Origin: Rhodocyclaceae bacterium
Lineage (GTDB): Bacteria; Pseudomonadota; Gammaproteobacteria; Burkholderiales; Rhodocyclaceae
DNA: 64,000 nt
Assembly (NCBI GenBank): GCA_018883385.1
Contig: VEQD01000001.1
Span: forward strand, 26,747 to 90,746
Direction: 5' to 3'
Positions 21,667-31,951 of the stretch are shown in pieces (positions within the stretch are counted from its first letter, which is position 1; each line of letters opens with the position of its first letter). A program made the position numbers and the translations under genes. The notes beneath the pieces are model-generated. The model saw nothing but the letters and a program-made list of their open reading frames with translations, did not search any database and was not told the DNA's origin.

Positions 21667-22168
21667 TCAATTGAAAAAGTCAGGTAGTGGCGCCCTCGGT
21701 TTTGGCCTATGGGTGTCTGCACTGGTCATCTTGTTCGATCAGTTGACCAAGCTCTGGGTGTTTCATACCTTCGTGCCCGGCGAATCGATTGAGGTGACGC
21801 CGTTCTTCAACATGGTGCTGGTCTTCAACCCGGGGGCAGCCTTCAGTTTTCTGGCTGATCATGCAGGCTGGCAACGCTGGTTCTTCGCGTTGATCGCACT
21901 GGTCATTAGCAGCTGGATTGTCTGGCAGCTCCGTTCGTTGCGTCCTGGGACGTTCTATAGCTTGGCACTGGCGTTGATTATGGGCGGCGCATTGGGCAAC
22001 CTGATCGATCGTCTCTGGCTCGGCATGGTCGTTGATTTCATTGACTTACATGCTGCAGGGTGGCACTGGCCGGCGTTTAATCTGGCGGATAGTGCTGTCT
22101 GTGTCGGCGCTGTCCTCTATGTGCTGTGCCAGTCGCGTCATGGTGATCTTAAGGAATTAAAGGTATGA
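21659..22168 (+). CDS. lspA: Signal peptidase II (lipoprotein)
   Basis: GTG start inside the ileS end; [56 protein letters not shown]. Confidence 0.94.
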   Translation: MPDQLKKSGSGALGFGLWVSALVILFDQLTKLWVFHTFVPGESIEVTPFFNMVLVFNPGAAFSFLADHAGWQRWFFALIALVISSWIVWQLRSLRPGTFYSLALALIMGGALGNLIDRLWLGMVVDFIDLHAAGWHWPAFNLADSAVCVGAVLYVLCQSRHGDLKELKV

Positions 22169-22617
22169 GTCAGCAACATCAGCAGCACGAGTCATCCATT
22201 CAGGCAGATAGTTTTCTGACCCTGCATTATCGTCTGACGACACAGGACGGGGAGGAGGTTGTGAGCACCTTCGATCTTGGACCGGCGACGATCCAGATGG
22301 GGAATGGCGAGTTGAACGAAAACCTGGAGGCCTGTCTGGTTGGGCTGGTGCCGGGGGAACACGCCATCTTCGACGTGCCTGCCGAGGCAGGTTTTGGTCA
22401 GCATAATCCCGGTCTGGTGCAGCGTATTGCCATCAGTGCCTTGCCCGTGGGGCAGGATCTCAAGGAAAATACCCTGATCGAATTTACGTCGCCGGAGGGG
22501 GCCGAATTTGCAGGTTTTGTTCGCGAGCTCGACGCCACACACGCGCTGATGGATTTCAATCATCCGCTGGCAGGCAAGAGCCTGTGTTTCGAAGTGCAGA
22601 TTATCGGATTGCTATGA
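22165..22617 (+). CDS. fkpB: FKBP-type peptidyl-prolyl isomerase (SlpA/FkpB type)
   Basis: Short FKBP with IF-domain organisation: [38 protein letters not shown]; between lspA and ispH. Confidence 0.9.
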   Translation: MSQQHQQHESSIQADSFLTLHYRLTTQDGEEVVSTFDLGPATIQMGNGELNENLEACLVGLVPGEHAIFDVPAEAGFGQHNPGLVQRIAISALPVGQDLKENTLIEFTSPEGAEFAGFVRELDATHALMDFNHPLAGKSLCFEVQIIGLL

Positions 22618-23558
22618 GCACGACTGAATCCAACACGATGCCGATCATTCTGGCGAACCCACGCGGTTTCTGTGCCGGCGTGGAACGCGCGATCGCGATC
22701 GTCGAGCGTGCGCTGGAACAGTTTGGCGCGCCGATCTACGTGCGACATGAGGTGGTGCACAACAAATTCGTGGTTGAAGGCTTGCGTGCCCGCGGCGCCA
22801 TCTTCATCGAAGCTTTGGCCGATGTGCCGCAAGGGTCGACACTCATCTTCAGCGCCCATGGCGTTCCTAAATCCGTGCGCGATGAGGCGGCCGAACGGGG
22901 TTTGCGTATTTTTGATGCCACCTGTCCGCTGGTGACCAAGGTGCATGTAGAAGTCTCCAAAATGCGCGCTGAGGGTCGTGAGATCATCATGATCGGTCAT
23001 AAGGGCCACCCGGAGGTTGAGGGTACGATGGGGCAATCCACGGGCGGCATGTATCTTGTCGAGACTATCGACGACGTCGAAAAACTCGAAGTGCCAAATC
23101 CCTTGCTGCTGGCCTATGTGACCCAAACGACCCTGTCGGTGGATGATGCTGCAACGATCGTCAATGCGTTGCGCGCAAAATTTCCGGAAATCGTTGGGCC
23201 AAAAAAGGACGATATCTGCTACGCGACACAGAATCGACAGGACGCTGTGCGTGCACTGGCTCAAAATTGCGATCTGGTGCTGGTGGTGGGTTCGGTCTCC
23301 AGCTCTAACTCGAACCGCTTACGAGAGTTGGCTATATTACTGGGTCGGCAGGCATACCTCATTGACGGTGCCGCGAATATTGACCCCGCCTGGCTGGAAG
23401 GGAGGCCGCGCATAGGAGTCACCGCTGGGGCGTCCGCGCCTGAGGTGCTGGTCGAAGAAGTCATTGCACGGCTTCACGCACTGGGCGCCGGTTCGGTAGA
23501 GAGTCTCGATGGTGTTGTCGAAGACGTGAAGTTTCCGTTGCCAAGTGGGCTGCGTTGA
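22614..23558 (+). CDS. ispH: 4-hydroxy-3-methylbut-2-enyl diphosphate reductase
   Basis: [53 protein letters not shown]. Confidence 0.97.
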   Translation: MSTTESNTMPIILANPRGFCAGVERAIAIVERALEQFGAPIYVRHEVVHNKFVVEGLRARGAIFIEALADVPQGSTLIFSAHGVPKSVRDEAAERGLRIFDATCPLVTKVHVEVSKMRAEGREIIMIGHKGHPEVEGTMGQSTGGMYLVETIDDVEKLEVPNPLLLAYVTQTTLSVDDAATIVNALRAKFPEIVGPKKDDICYATQNRQDAVRALAQNCDLVLVVGSVSSSNSNRLRELAILLGRQAYLIDGAANIDPAWLEGRPRIGVTAGASAPEVLVEEVIARLHALGAGSVESLDGVVEDVKFPLPSGLR

Positions 23559-23567
23559 TCGGAGCCC

Positions 23568-26063
23568 ATGAGCAACCGGGAGCAGGGTAGCGCCGTGCCT
23601 GAACTATTAGTATCAGAGCGCCTCGCCTGTTACCACTGCGGGTTGGAGATTCCTGAGGGTGTCGACCTGCAGGTCTCGATCAGCGGTCAAAATCGTAGGA
23701 TGTGCTGCGAGGGCTGTCGCGCCGTTGCTGAAGCCATTGTGGCGAACGGACTGGAAGCCTATTACAGCAATCGGGATTCGCTACCGGAGTCACCGCGCGA
23801 AGCAAGACCCGACATTCTCGATTCACTATCACTCTACGACCAGGTCGAGTTTCAAAAGACCTTCGTGCGCGCGCTTGGCGAGCATGAGCAGGAAGCGGCT
23901 CTTGTGCTCGAAGGGATTACCTGTGCGGCCTGCGTCTGGTTGAACGAACAGCACGTGGCACGGCTTCCCGGGGTGCTTGCCGCCGAAGTTAATTACACGA
24001 CGCGTCGAGCACGCATTCGTTGGGATGATCGTCGTATTGCCTTGTCACAGATTCTCAAGGCGATTGCCGATATCGGTTACCGTGCGTACCCCTTCGACCC
24101 GGCCCGTCAGGAAGCGCTTGCCCAGAAAGAGCGGCGAGCCATGCTCTGGCGTCTGGCCGTCTCGGGTCTCGGCATGATGCAGGTGATGATGTATGCCTAT
24201 CCGACCTATGTCGCAAATGAAGGGGAGCTGACACCCGATGTCGAGACCTTGTTGCGTTGGTCGAGTCTGCTGCTGACGCTGCCGGTGATTCTCTATGCCT
24301 GTGGCCCGTTTTTCAGAAACGCCTGGCGCGATATCAAACTGCGGCGTGTCGGTATGGATACACCGGTAGCGCTGGGTATCGGCGCGGCGTTTGTGGCGAG
24401 TGTTTGGGCAACGGTGATTGGACAGGGCCACGTCTATTACGACTCCATCAATATGTTCGTGTTCTTTCTCCTGGGAGGACGCTATCTGGAATTGCTCGCT
24501 CGTCAGAAGGCGTTGCGGGCAACCGAGGAGCTGGGTCGTTTGGCGCCGGCGTTTGCCGATCGCTTCATCGGGCGAGGGGATACATCCGACCTGGAGCGGG
24601 TGTTAGTGTCGGCGCTCAACGTAGGCGATGAGGTCCTCGTGAAGCCCGGCACCCAGATACCGGCGGATGGCGTTGTCACTGATGGTGCATCCAACGTCGA
24701 TGAATCATTGCTCACTGGCGAGAGCCATCCGGTTGCCAAGGCCATCGGTTCCGTAGTCACTGGTGGTTCGATGAATATCGACAGTCCTCTGACGGTGCGT
24801 GTGTCTCAGGTCGGCGAGGGGACACGGCTGGCTGCAATTCTAAGATTGATGGAGCGCGGGGCGCTGGAAAAGCCGGTCGCCGTGACCATGGCGGATCGCG
24901 TGGCCTCCCTGTTTCTCTGGGGGCTGTTGGGTTTATCGGCGCTGACGGCGGTGGTCTGGTGGCTGATCGATCCGGCGCGGGCCTTGCCGATCACGGTGGC
25001 GGTGTTAGTGGTCAGTTGTCCTTGCGCCTTGTCTTTGGCCACGCCCGTGGCGCTGACGATTGCCACGGGGCGGCTGGCGCGTGCGGGTTTGCTGGTCACG
25101 CGCGGTCATGCGATCGAGATGTTGGCGCAGGTGACGGACGTTGTCTTTGATAAGACAGGCACATTGACCACGGGCGTGATGCAACTGGGGCATATTGAAA
25201 CCCTGTCTGGGTTGGATGCTCAGGCGTGCCTGACATTGGCAGCCGCGCTGGAGCAACGTTCGTCGCATCCGCTTGGGCACGCCCTGTTGCGGGCAGTCGA
25301 GAATTCGCCTCTGCCAATCATCGTGGACGAGCAGCACGAAACAGGTGGCGGTATCGAGGCCACCATTGCCGGTCGTCGTTTGCGGATCGGGCATGCGGAC
25401 TTCGTGCGTCAACTGGTTGGGCAGGATTTGCCGTCCCAAGCACCTGCAGATAACGCCCGTGCGGTGACAATGCTCTATTTGGGCGAACCCGGTGCTTGGT
25501 TGGCGCGTTTCGAGATCGCTGATGAAATTCGAGACGATGCCCATGAAACCATTCGTGATCTTCAATCGATGGGCTACCGCGTCGCGTTGCTGTCAGGCGA
25601 TGCCCCCGAGGTGGTGGCCGAACTGGCCTCGAAACTGGGCATTTCGCTGGCCTATGGTCGGGAAACCCCGCAATCCAAACTGGATCGGGTTGCCGCGTGG
25701 CAGACCGAGGGTCGGGTGGTTTGTATGGTGGGGGATGGTGTCAACGATGCGCCGGTCCTGGCCCAGGCGCAAGTGTCCGTGGCCATGGGTGAGGGGACGG
25801 AGCTGGCGCGAACACAGGGAGACTGTGTGTTGCTGGGACGCCATCTGTCTGTGCTGGTCGAAGGGCTCGCCCTGGCTCGGGCGGCACGCCGGACCATTCG
25901 CGAGAACCTCTGGTGGGCAGTGATTTACAATACCGTGGCATTACCCGTGGCGATGGGCGGCTTTTTGACCCCCTGGATGGCCGGGATCGGTATGTCGTTC
26001 AGTTCGCTCTGGGTGGTCTTGAATTCTTTAAGGCTACAGCGCAAGGTTGTCGTCGGCCGTTAA
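23568..26063 (+). CDS. ccoI: CcoI/FixI-type P1B copper-translocating ATPase
   Basis: N-terminal CYHCGLEIP...CCEGCRAVAEAI, ITCAACVWL, SCPCALSLATPVAL, DKTGTLT; followed by ccoS and ccoN. Confidence 0.94.
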   Translation: MSNREQGSAVPELLVSERLACYHCGLEIPEGVDLQVSISGQNRRMCCEGCRAVAEAIVANGLEAYYSNRDSLPESPREARPDILDSLSLYDQVEFQKTFVRALGEHEQEAALVLEGITCAACVWLNEQHVARLPGVLAAEVNYTTRRARIRWDDRRIALSQILKAIADIGYRAYPFDPARQEALAQKERRAMLWRLAVSGLGMMQVMMYAYPTYVANEGELTPDVETLLRWSSLLLTLPVILYACGPFFRNAWRDIKLRRVGMDTPVALGIGAAFVASVWATVIGQGHVYYDSINMFVFFLLGGRYLELLARQKALRATEELGRLAPAFADRFIGRGDTSDLERVLVSALNVGDEVLVKPGTQIPADGVVTDGASNVDESLLTGESHPVAKAIGSVVTGGSMNIDSPLTVRVSQVGEGTRLAAILRLMERGALEKPVAVTMADRVASLFLWGLLGLSALTAVVWWLIDPARALPITVAVLVVSCPCALSLATPVALTIATGRLARAGLLVTRGHAIEMLAQVTDVVFDKTGTLTTGVMQLGHIETLSGLDAQACLTLAAALEQRSSHPLGHALLRAVENSPLPIIVDEQHETGGGIEATIAGRRLRIGHADFVRQLVGQDLPSQAPADNARAVTMLYLGEPGAWLARFEIADEIRDDAHETIRDLQSMGYRVALLSGDAPEVVAELASKLGISLAYGRETPQSKLDRVAAWQTEGRVVCMVGDGVNDAPVLAQAQVSVAMGEGTELARTQGDCVLLGRHLSVLVEGLALARAARRTIRENLWWAVIYNTVALPVAMGGFLTPWMAGIGMSFSSLWVVLNSLRLQRKVVVGR

Positions 26064-26080
26064 TTTGTTCGGAGCCCTCT

Positions 26081-26266
26081 GTGGAATCGCTTTACCTGCT
26101 TATTCCCGTATCGATCGTACTGGTCTTCGTGATCGCCGGCTTATTCTGGTGGTCGGTGCGTTCGGGTCAGTTTGATGACCTGGAGGGTCCGGCGCATCGG
26201 ATCCTGATGGATGGCGAAAAACGACGGAATGACCGCAAAAATGTGGCTGATCGCCTTCCGGACTAA
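26081..26266 (+). CDS. ccoS: cbb3-type oxidase assembly protein CcoS
   Basis: GTG start: VESLYLLIPVSIVLVFVIAGLFWWSVRSGQFDDLEGPAHRILMD. Confidence 0.93.
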   Translation: MESLYLLIPVSIVLVFVIAGLFWWSVRSGQFDDLEGPAHRILMDGEKRRNDRKNVADRLPD

Positions 26267-26285
26267 AGTTGCGCCGCAGCATAAA

Positions 26286-26299
26286 TTGACGGATATCAA
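26286..26299. promoter_or_regulatory. FNR/ANR box 1: TTGACGGATATCAA
   Basis: Matches TTGAT-N4-ATCAA with one mismatch (TTGAC); FNR-type regulator encoded at 32618-33403. Confidence 0.65.
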
Positions 26300-26338
26300 T
26301 AAAGTGTCATGTAGTACCGGTTTGGTGGGTTTTGAGTC

Positions 26339-26367
26339 TTGTATCAGTCATCTGATCTGAGCATACT
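26339..26367 (+). promoter_or_regulatory. Candidate sigma70 promoter (TTGTAT-N17-CATACT)
   Basis: -35-like 26339-26344 and -10-like 26362-26367 with 17-bp spacer; predicted TSS near 26374. Weak hexamers, as expected of an activator-dependent promoter. Confidence 0.3.
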
Positions 26368-26373
26368 TGGAGC

Positions 26374-26454
26374 TGCAGGGTCTCAGGACTCGGTCCTCAC
26401 CCTGCTTCTCTGTTGGGGTTGGGGTGCGCTGTCTTGGCAGTGCACCTTTTTTTT
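26374..26454 (+). ncRNA. Candidate FNR-associated small RNA between ccoS and ccoN
   Basis: Hairpin GCAGGGTctcAGGACtcgGTCCTcACCCTGC (26375-26405), single-stranded CU/G-rich linker, then intrinsic terminator (26423-26454); FNR box 1 upstream. No convincing coding potential. Confidence 0.4.
26423..26454 (+). terminator. Rho-independent terminator
   Basis: GGTGCGCTG-tcttgg-CAGTGCACC followed by TTTTTTTT. Confidence 0.85.
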
Positions 26455-26505
26455 GCCCTTCTGCCGGCGTCTCAATCCCAAAGACGGCAGGTGTCGGGAG
26501 GAACT

Positions 26506-26519
26506 TTGACGTAGATCAA
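26506..26519. promoter_or_regulatory. FNR/ANR box 2: TTGACGTAGATCAA, upstream of ccoN
   Basis: Matches TTGAT-N4-ATCAA with one mismatch; TAGAAT -10-like hexamer at 26536-26541; ccoN ATG at 26610. Confidence 0.75.
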
Positions 26520-26609
26520 ACAATGCGAATTCAGTTAGAATTAAGGCTACGTTAAGGAATGGTTTTCGTGCAAAATCATGGTGTTTGTTCAATCAAAGAG
26601 GTGCGTCCA

Positions 26610-28049
26610 ATGTCTGTAATGTCGGATACGCAATCTGTATACAACTACAAGATTGTTCGGCAATTTGCCGTAATGACGGTGATTTGGGGGATTGTCGGCA
26701 TGCTGGTGGGGGTGATCGTTGCCGCCCAGCTCGTCTGGCCTGAACTCAACTTCGCTCCCTGGCTGACTTTCGGTCGTCTGCGTCCGTTGCACACCAATGC
26801 CGTGATTTTTGCGTTTGGTGGCTGTGCCTTGTTCGCGACTTCGTACTATGTTGTTCAGCGCACGTGCTACACCCGCATTTTCTGCGATAAGCTTGCCGCC
26901 TTTACCTTCTGGGGCTGGCAACTCATCATTGTGCTGGCTGCCGTGACACTGCCGCTGGGCATGACCTCCGGTAAAGAGTACGCCGAGCTGGAATGGCCCA
27001 TCGATATCCTGATTGCTGTGGTGTGGGTTGCCTACGCCGTGGTTTTCTTCGGTACAATCGCTAAGCGCAAGGTTCAGCATATCTACGTGGCGAACTGGTT
27101 CTACGGTGCCTTCATCATCGCGGTCGCACTGTTGCACATCGTGAACAGCGCCGAAATGCCGGTCAGCCTCTTTGGCATGAAGTCGTACTCGGCTTACTAC
27201 GGCGCACAGGATGCCATGGTGCAGTGGTGGTATGGCCACAACGCCGTCGGTTTCTTCCTGACGGCAGGCTTCCTGGGCATGATGTACTACTTTGTGCCGA
27301 AGCAAGCGGGTCGTCCGGTGTATTCGTATCGTCTGTCGGTCGTCCACTTCTGGGCGCTGATTTTTACCTACATGTGGGCGGGTCCGCACCATCTGCACTA
27401 CACGGCGCTGCCGGACTGGACCCAGTCGCTGGGGATGGTTTTCTCGCTGATTCTGCTAGCACCCTCGTGGGGCGGTATGATCAACGGCATCATGACCTTG
27501 TCGGGTGCCTGGCATAAGCTGCGTGATGACCCGATCCTGAAGTTCCTGATCACCTCACTGTCTTTCTACGGTATGTCGACCTTCGAAGGTCCGATGATGG
27601 CGATCAAGACGGTGAATGCGCTGTCGCATTACACCGACTGGACCGTGGGTCACGTGCACTCGGGCGCCCTCGGTTGGGTGGCCATGGTGTCGATCGGTTC
27701 GATCTACTTCCTGATTCCGAAGCTGGTGGGTAAGCAGGAGATGTGGAGCACCAAGCTGGTGACCACGCACTTCTGGATCGCCACCGTCGGCGTGGTCTTG
27801 TACATTGCTTCTATGTGGATCTCGGGGGTGATGCAAGGTCTGATGTGGCGTGCGGTTAACGCCGACGGCACGCTGACCTACAGCTTCATCGAAGCCGTGA
27901 AGGCCAGCTATCCGTTCTGGGCGATTCGTGTACTGGGTGGTCTGATGTACCTGGTTGGCATGCTGCTGATGCTCTACAACGTGGTGAAGACGATGCAGGG
28001 TGCGCGTATGGTTGACGACGCGGCTGTCCCGGCACCGGCACACCACTAA
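26610..28049 (+). CDS. ccoN: cbb3-type cytochrome c oxidase subunit I
   Basis: [87 protein letters not shown]-like region; RBS aaagagg. Confidence 0.97.
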   Translation: MSVMSDTQSVYNYKIVRQFAVMTVIWGIVGMLVGVIVAAQLVWPELNFAPWLTFGRLRPLHTNAVIFAFGGCALFATSYYVVQRTCYTRIFCDKLAAFTFWGWQLIIVLAAVTLPLGMTSGKEYAELEWPIDILIAVVWVAYAVVFFGTIAKRKVQHIYVANWFYGAFIIAVALLHIVNSAEMPVSLFGMKSYSAYYGAQDAMVQWWYGHNAVGFFLTAGFLGMMYYFVPKQAGRPVYSYRLSVVHFWALIFTYMWAGPHHLHYTALPDWTQSLGMVFSLILLAPSWGGMINGIMTLSGAWHKLRDDPILKFLITSLSFYGMSTFEGPMMAIKTVNALSHYTDWTVGHVHSGALGWVAMVSIGSIYFLIPKLVGKQEMWSTKLVTTHFWIATVGVVLYIASMWISGVMQGLMWRAVNADGTLTYSFIEAVKASYPFWAIRVLGGLMYLVGMLLMLYNVVKTMQGARMVDDAAVPAPAHH

Positions 28050-28073
28050 GCTCAACAGAATCGGAGAATTACG

Positions 28074-28739
28074 ATGAAAATTACGCAAGAACTCGTTGAG
28101 CGCAAAGTAGGGTTGCTGATCGTGCTGACCTTCCTGACCGTTCTGGTCGGCGGCGCGATCGAGATTATCCCGTTGTTCTGGCAGAAGTCGACGACAACCC
28201 CGATTGAAGGCCTCAAGCCTTACGATGCCGTTCGTCTGGTTGGTCGCGACATCTACATCCGCGAAGGCTGCTACAACTGCCACTCGCAGATGATTCGTCC
28301 GTTCCGTGCTGAAACCGAACGTTACGGGCATTACTCGGTGGGCGGTGAGTCGGTGTACGACCACCCCTTCCAGTGGGGCTCAAAGCGTACGGGTCCGGAT
28401 CTTGCCCGTGTTGGCGGCCGTTATTCGGACACCTGGCACATGGTTCACCTGAATAATCCGCGTGACGTGGTGCCTGAGTCAAATATGCCGGCTTATCCGC
28501 ACCTCATGACCACCAAGGCTGCCGCTACGGTGGGCTCGGATGTGGATGCCAAGATGGTTGCCCTGCGCCGTGTCGGTGTTCCTTACTCGGATGAGGACAT
28601 TGCGGGCGCCAAGGAAGCCATTGGCGACAAGACCGAGATGGACGTCCTGGTTGCCTATTTGCAGGGTCTGGGCACGCTGCTACCGAATACCGCGGCCGCG
28701 ACTGCAGCCCCGGCGCCAGCGGCTCCTGCAGCGCAGTAA
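28074..28739 (+). CDS. ccoO: cbb3-type cytochrome c oxidase subunit II
   Basis: [46 protein letters not shown]. Confidence 0.97.
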   Translation: MKITQELVERKVGLLIVLTFLTVLVGGAIEIIPLFWQKSTTTPIEGLKPYDAVRLVGRDIYIREGCYNCHSQMIRPFRAETERYGHYSVGGESVYDHPFQWGSKRTGPDLARVGGRYSDTWHMVHLNNPRDVVPESNMPAYPHLMTTKAAATVGSDVDAKMVALRRVGVPYSDEDIAGAKEAIGDKTEMDVLVAYLQGLGTLLPNTAAATAAPAPAAPAAQ

Positions 28740-28744
28740 TTACC

Positions 28745-28969
28745 ATGGATCAGAACGATTTTCGTATCGCAGTCACGGTGGTGTCTTTCATCGCCTTTGT
28801 TGCGATTTTGTTTTGGGCATACAGCCGGAAATCGAAGCCCTCGTTTGACGTGGCTTCACGCATTCCGTTTGAAACCCTTGAGCAGGCCAAGCAAGACGAG
28901 GCTCGCGAATCGTCTCTGAAGTCGTCCAAACCCGTTACGAACTTACGGAAGAATCATCATGCTAACTAG
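28745..28969 (+). CDS. ccoQ: cbb3-type oxidase subunit CcoQ
   Basis: Small single-TM protein between ccoO and ccoP: VTVVSFIAFVAILFWAYSRKSKPSFDVASRIPFE. Confidence 0.88.
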   Translation: MDQNDFRIAVTVVSFIAFVAILFWAYSRKSKPSFDVASRIPFETLEQAKQDEARESSLKSSKPVTNLRKNHHAN

Positions 28970-29858
28970 TGTTGCTTCGATTATCGTCACCATCGTGGTG
29001 CTGGGCAGCATCCTCGGTTGTGGTTTTATCCTCTGGAACCAGAGCCGGGTGAAGTTGCCCAAGGGCAAGGTTGAGACCACCGGTCACGAGTGGGATGGCC
29101 TTGAGGAATACAACAATCCGCTCCCCAAATGGTGGATGTGGCTGTTCTGGATCACTGTGGTCTTCGCGCTGGCCTATGTCTTTTTGTATCCGGGCCTTGG
29201 AAATAACAAAGGCTTGCTAGACTGGTCCTCGACCGGTCAGTGGCAGAAGGAAGTGAACAAGGCCGATGAGCAGTATGGCCCGCTGTTCGCCAAATACGCG
29301 CAGACACCGATTGCGGATCTTGCACAGGACCCTCAGGCGGTAGAGGTAGGTAAGCGTCTCTACCTGACTTACTGCTACCAGTGTCACGGTTCGGACGCTC
29401 GCGGTGCCAAGGGCTTCCCGAATCTGACTGACAACGATTGGCTATACGGTGGTTCGCCGGAGACCATTCTCCAAACCATCACGGCAGGTCGTAACGGCAT
29501 GATGCCGCCGCATGCCCACTTGGGTGCAGAGGCTATTAAGGATCTTGCCAACTACGTCCGCTCGCTGTCGGGTCTGGCCAATGACTCGCTGGCCGCTGCC
29601 AAGGGCAGGGAGTTGTTTGCTTCATCCGGTTGTGCCGGTTGCCATGGTGCGGATGCTAAGGGCAATCAAGCCATCGGTGCCCCGAACCTGACCGACAATG
29701 TCTGGTTGTACGGTAGCTCGGAAAAGACTATTACCGAAACCATCGTCAATGGGCGTCAGAATATGATGCCGGCGTTTGCCGACCGTCTGAACGAGGGCAA
29801 GTTGAAGCTATTGTCGGCCTACGTCTATAGCCTCTCACAGAAGCCTGCCGCCAAATAA
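28959..29858 (+). CDS. ccoP: cbb3-type cytochrome c oxidase subunit III (dihaem)
   Basis: TTGHEWDGLEEYNNPLPKWWMWLFWITVVFALAYVFLYPGLG; CYQCH and CAGCH haem motifs. Confidence 0.97.
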   Translation: MLTSVASIIVTIVVLGSILGCGFILWNQSRVKLPKGKVETTGHEWDGLEEYNNPLPKWWMWLFWITVVFALAYVFLYPGLGNNKGLLDWSSTGQWQKEVNKADEQYGPLFAKYAQTPIADLAQDPQAVEVGKRLYLTYCYQCHGSDARGAKGFPNLTDNDWLYGGSPETILQTITAGRNGMMPPHAHLGAEAIKDLANYVRSLSGLANDSLAAAKGRELFASSGCAGCHGADAKGNQAIGAPNLTDNVWLYGSSEKTITETIVNGRQNMMPAFADRLNEGKLKLLSAYVYSLSQKPAAK

Positions 29859-29876
29859 TTGGTCACGGTTTTCAAG

Positions 29877-29905
29877 CGCCCCGCTGGTTTCCGGTGGGGC
29901 GTTTT
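29877..29905 (+). terminator. Rho-independent terminator after ccoP
   Basis: CGCCCCGCTGG-ttt-CCGGTGGGGCG followed by TTTTATTTT. Confidence 0.85.
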
Positions 29906-29973
29906 ATTTTGAGCTTCTAATCGATATATAAACGCGTAAAATGTTTGTATCGCAATAGTTCTTCGGAAATGAT

Positions 29974-31398
29974 ATGAGCCAGCAAGAGACGTCCCCACAA
30001 AAACCTTCTGATAACGCGCCGGTTGAGCAGTCGCTTTATGCCAAGCACAAGAAGGTTTATGCACGTGAAACACCGGGTAAGTTTAATTCGCTGCGCTGGT
30101 TCTTCGTTTTCCTGACGCAGGCCATTTTTTATTTCGGGCCCTGGTTAGAGTGGAATGGTCGCCAGGCGCTGTTGTTTGATCTGGCAGAACGTAAGTTCTA
30201 TCTTTTCGGGTTGGTGCTCTGGCCGCAGGACGTGATTTATTTGTCCATTATTCTGCTGCTATCTGCGTTCGGCCTGTTCCTGTTCACCGCCATGGCCGGA
30301 CGCCTGTTCTGTGGTTATGCCTGCCCACAAACGGTGTATACCGAAATCTTCATGTGGATTGAAAACCGCCTAGAGGGAGATCGTAACGCCCGTATCAAGC
30401 TCGATCAGTCACCGATGTCCGGCCGTAAATTGCGCATTAAAGCTACAAAGTTTTTCTTGTGGGGCGTTCTGTCGTTGTGGACCGGGATTACCTTTGTGGG
30501 CTTCTTCATGCCCATGAAGGATCTGATGCAGGAATTGATGGCGTTGACCATCAGTGGCTGGTCTGCATTCTGGGTTTTCTTCTACAGTGCGTTCTGCTTT
30601 CTGCAAGCCGGCTTTATGCGCGAGCAGGTCTGCAAATATATGTGTCCTTATGCCCGGTTCCAGGGGGTAATGTTTGACCCAGACACACTGATTGTGACGT
30701 ATGACGAAGCGCGCGGTGAACCTCGCGGCGCACGCCGTAAGACCGATGACCTCAAAGCCAAGGGTCTAGGCGATTGCGTTGATTGCAAGGTCTGCGTTCA
30801 GGTCTGCCCGACAGGCATTGATATTCGCAATGGGTTGCAGTACGAATGTATCGGTTGCGGCCTGTGTATTGACGCTTGCAATGAGATCATGGCTAAGATG
30901 GACTATCCACCCGGTCTCATTCGTTACGCCACCGAAAATTCTCTGGCCAAACAATACACGCCGGGAGAGACGTTGCGCCATGTATTCCGTCCGCGAATCC
31001 TGCTTTACACCGGCATCTTGTTGCTGATCTTTGCGGCCTTTGTCTATTCATTAGGCACCCGCATTCCGCTGCGTGTTGATGTGCTGCGCGACCGGGGTGT
31101 GATGTCTCGCGAGGTTAGTGACGGTCTCACCGAAAACGTGTACCTCTTGCACATCATGAATATGCAAGATACCACGCGTACCTTCATCGTAAAACCAGAA
31201 GGCCTCGAGGGGATTCGTATGGATGGTCGCAATGCCTTCACGGTGCCGCCGCTCCAGAACGTCACGGAACCCATTAACGTGCGCGTGCCTAGCGGCGAAG
31301 GCAAACCCGGCGCCAATCCCATCGCATTCGTGATTGTCGACACCGAAAATCCCGATGTGCGCCGTGACGAGAAGTCCACCTTTTTTCAGCCGAACTAA
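29974..31398 (+). CDS. ccoG: cbb3 oxidase accessory protein CcoG (FixG/RdxA)
   Basis: GRLFCGYACPQTVYTEIFMWIE, CKYMCPYARFQGVMFDPDTLIVTYDEARGEPRG, CVDCKVCVQVCPTGIDIRNGLQYECIGCGLCIDAC. Confidence 0.96.
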   Translation: MSQQETSPQKPSDNAPVEQSLYAKHKKVYARETPGKFNSLRWFFVFLTQAIFYFGPWLEWNGRQALLFDLAERKFYLFGLVLWPQDVIYLSIILLLSAFGLFLFTAMAGRLFCGYACPQTVYTEIFMWIENRLEGDRNARIKLDQSPMSGRKLRIKATKFFLWGVLSLWTGITFVGFFMPMKDLMQELMALTISGWSAFWVFFYSAFCFLQAGFMREQVCKYMCPYARFQGVMFDPDTLIVTYDEARGEPRGARRKTDDLKAKGLGDCVDCKVCVQVCPTGIDIRNGLQYECIGCGLCIDACNEIMAKMDYPPGLIRYATENSLAKQYTPGETLRHVFRPRILLYTGILLLIFAAFVYSLGTRIPLRVDVLRDRGVMSREVSDGLTENVYLLHIMNMQDTTRTFIVKPEGLEGIRMDGRNAFTVPPLQNVTEPINVRVPSGEGKPGANPIAFVIVDTENPDVRRDEKSTFFQPN

Positions 31399-31403
31399 AC
31401 ATC

Positions 31404-31922
31404 ATGAGTGAATTAGGTCAGACGCCACCCGCCCCTTGGTATCGCCACCGTTGGCCCTGGATCCTCATGGCCGGCCCCGCGATTGTGATTGTGGCGGGAT
31501 TTGTGACAGCCTGGCTGGCCATTATCAGTTATGACGGTCTGGTAGAGGACAACTACTATAAAGTTGGCCTGGCCGTGAACCAGCAGCTTCAGCAAAAGCA
31601 TCTCGCAGCCCAGTTGGGGCTCAAGGCAGATTTGAACTATGTCGAAGCTGATCAGGAAGTGCAACTGGTTTTAACCGGCTTGCAGGCTGCGGCCTTGCCT
31701 GATGACATTCGGCTAAAACTGGTGCACCCAACGCGCAAGGGCGAAGATCAGATCGTCATCTTGCGGCGCACTGGAAAACAATTTTCTGGAAAATTCCAGA
31801 ATCCGCCCAGTGCTGGTCGATGGAACGTGATTCTTGAAGATCCGGTCGCCGGTTGGCGCATGGACACCGTCTGGGATTTGCGCACCGACCACCGTGTGAC
31901 CTTTGCAGCAAAATCCCAATAA
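31404..31922 (+). CDS. FixH/CcoH family protein
   Basis: PWYRHRWPWILMAGPAIVIVAGFVTAWLAIISYDGLVEDNYYKVGLAVNQQL. Confidence 0.88.
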   Translation: MSELGQTPPAPWYRHRWPWILMAGPAIVIVAGFVTAWLAIISYDGLVEDNYYKVGLAVNQQLQQKHLAAQLGLKADLNYVEADQEVQLVLTGLQAAALPDDIRLKLVHPTRKGEDQIVILRRTGKQFSGKFQNPPSAGRWNVILEDPVAGWRMDTVWDLRTDHRVTFAAKSQ

Positions 31923-31951
31923 GCTTTTATTTGATAGAAAGGAGCAGCATC

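Noticed and set aside
22560-23264. 234-aa minus-strand ORF opposite ispH
   Set aside because: Shadow ORF in high-GC sequence; ispH on the plus strand has all family motifs, and the minus product is His/Arg-rich with no recognisable domain.
26367-26555. 62-aa plus-strand ORF in the ccoS-ccoN gap
   Set aside because: Runs through the intrinsic terminator and FNR box 2, has no convincing RBS and no recognisable protein features; the RNA/regulatory reading is better.
26589-27398. 269-aa minus-strand ORF opposite ccoN
   Set aside because: Antisense shadow of a strongly conserved cytochrome oxidase gene.
27555-28364. 269-aa minus-strand ORF opposite ccoN/ccoO
   Set aside because: Antisense shadow; rich in His/Arg/Thr with no family resemblance.
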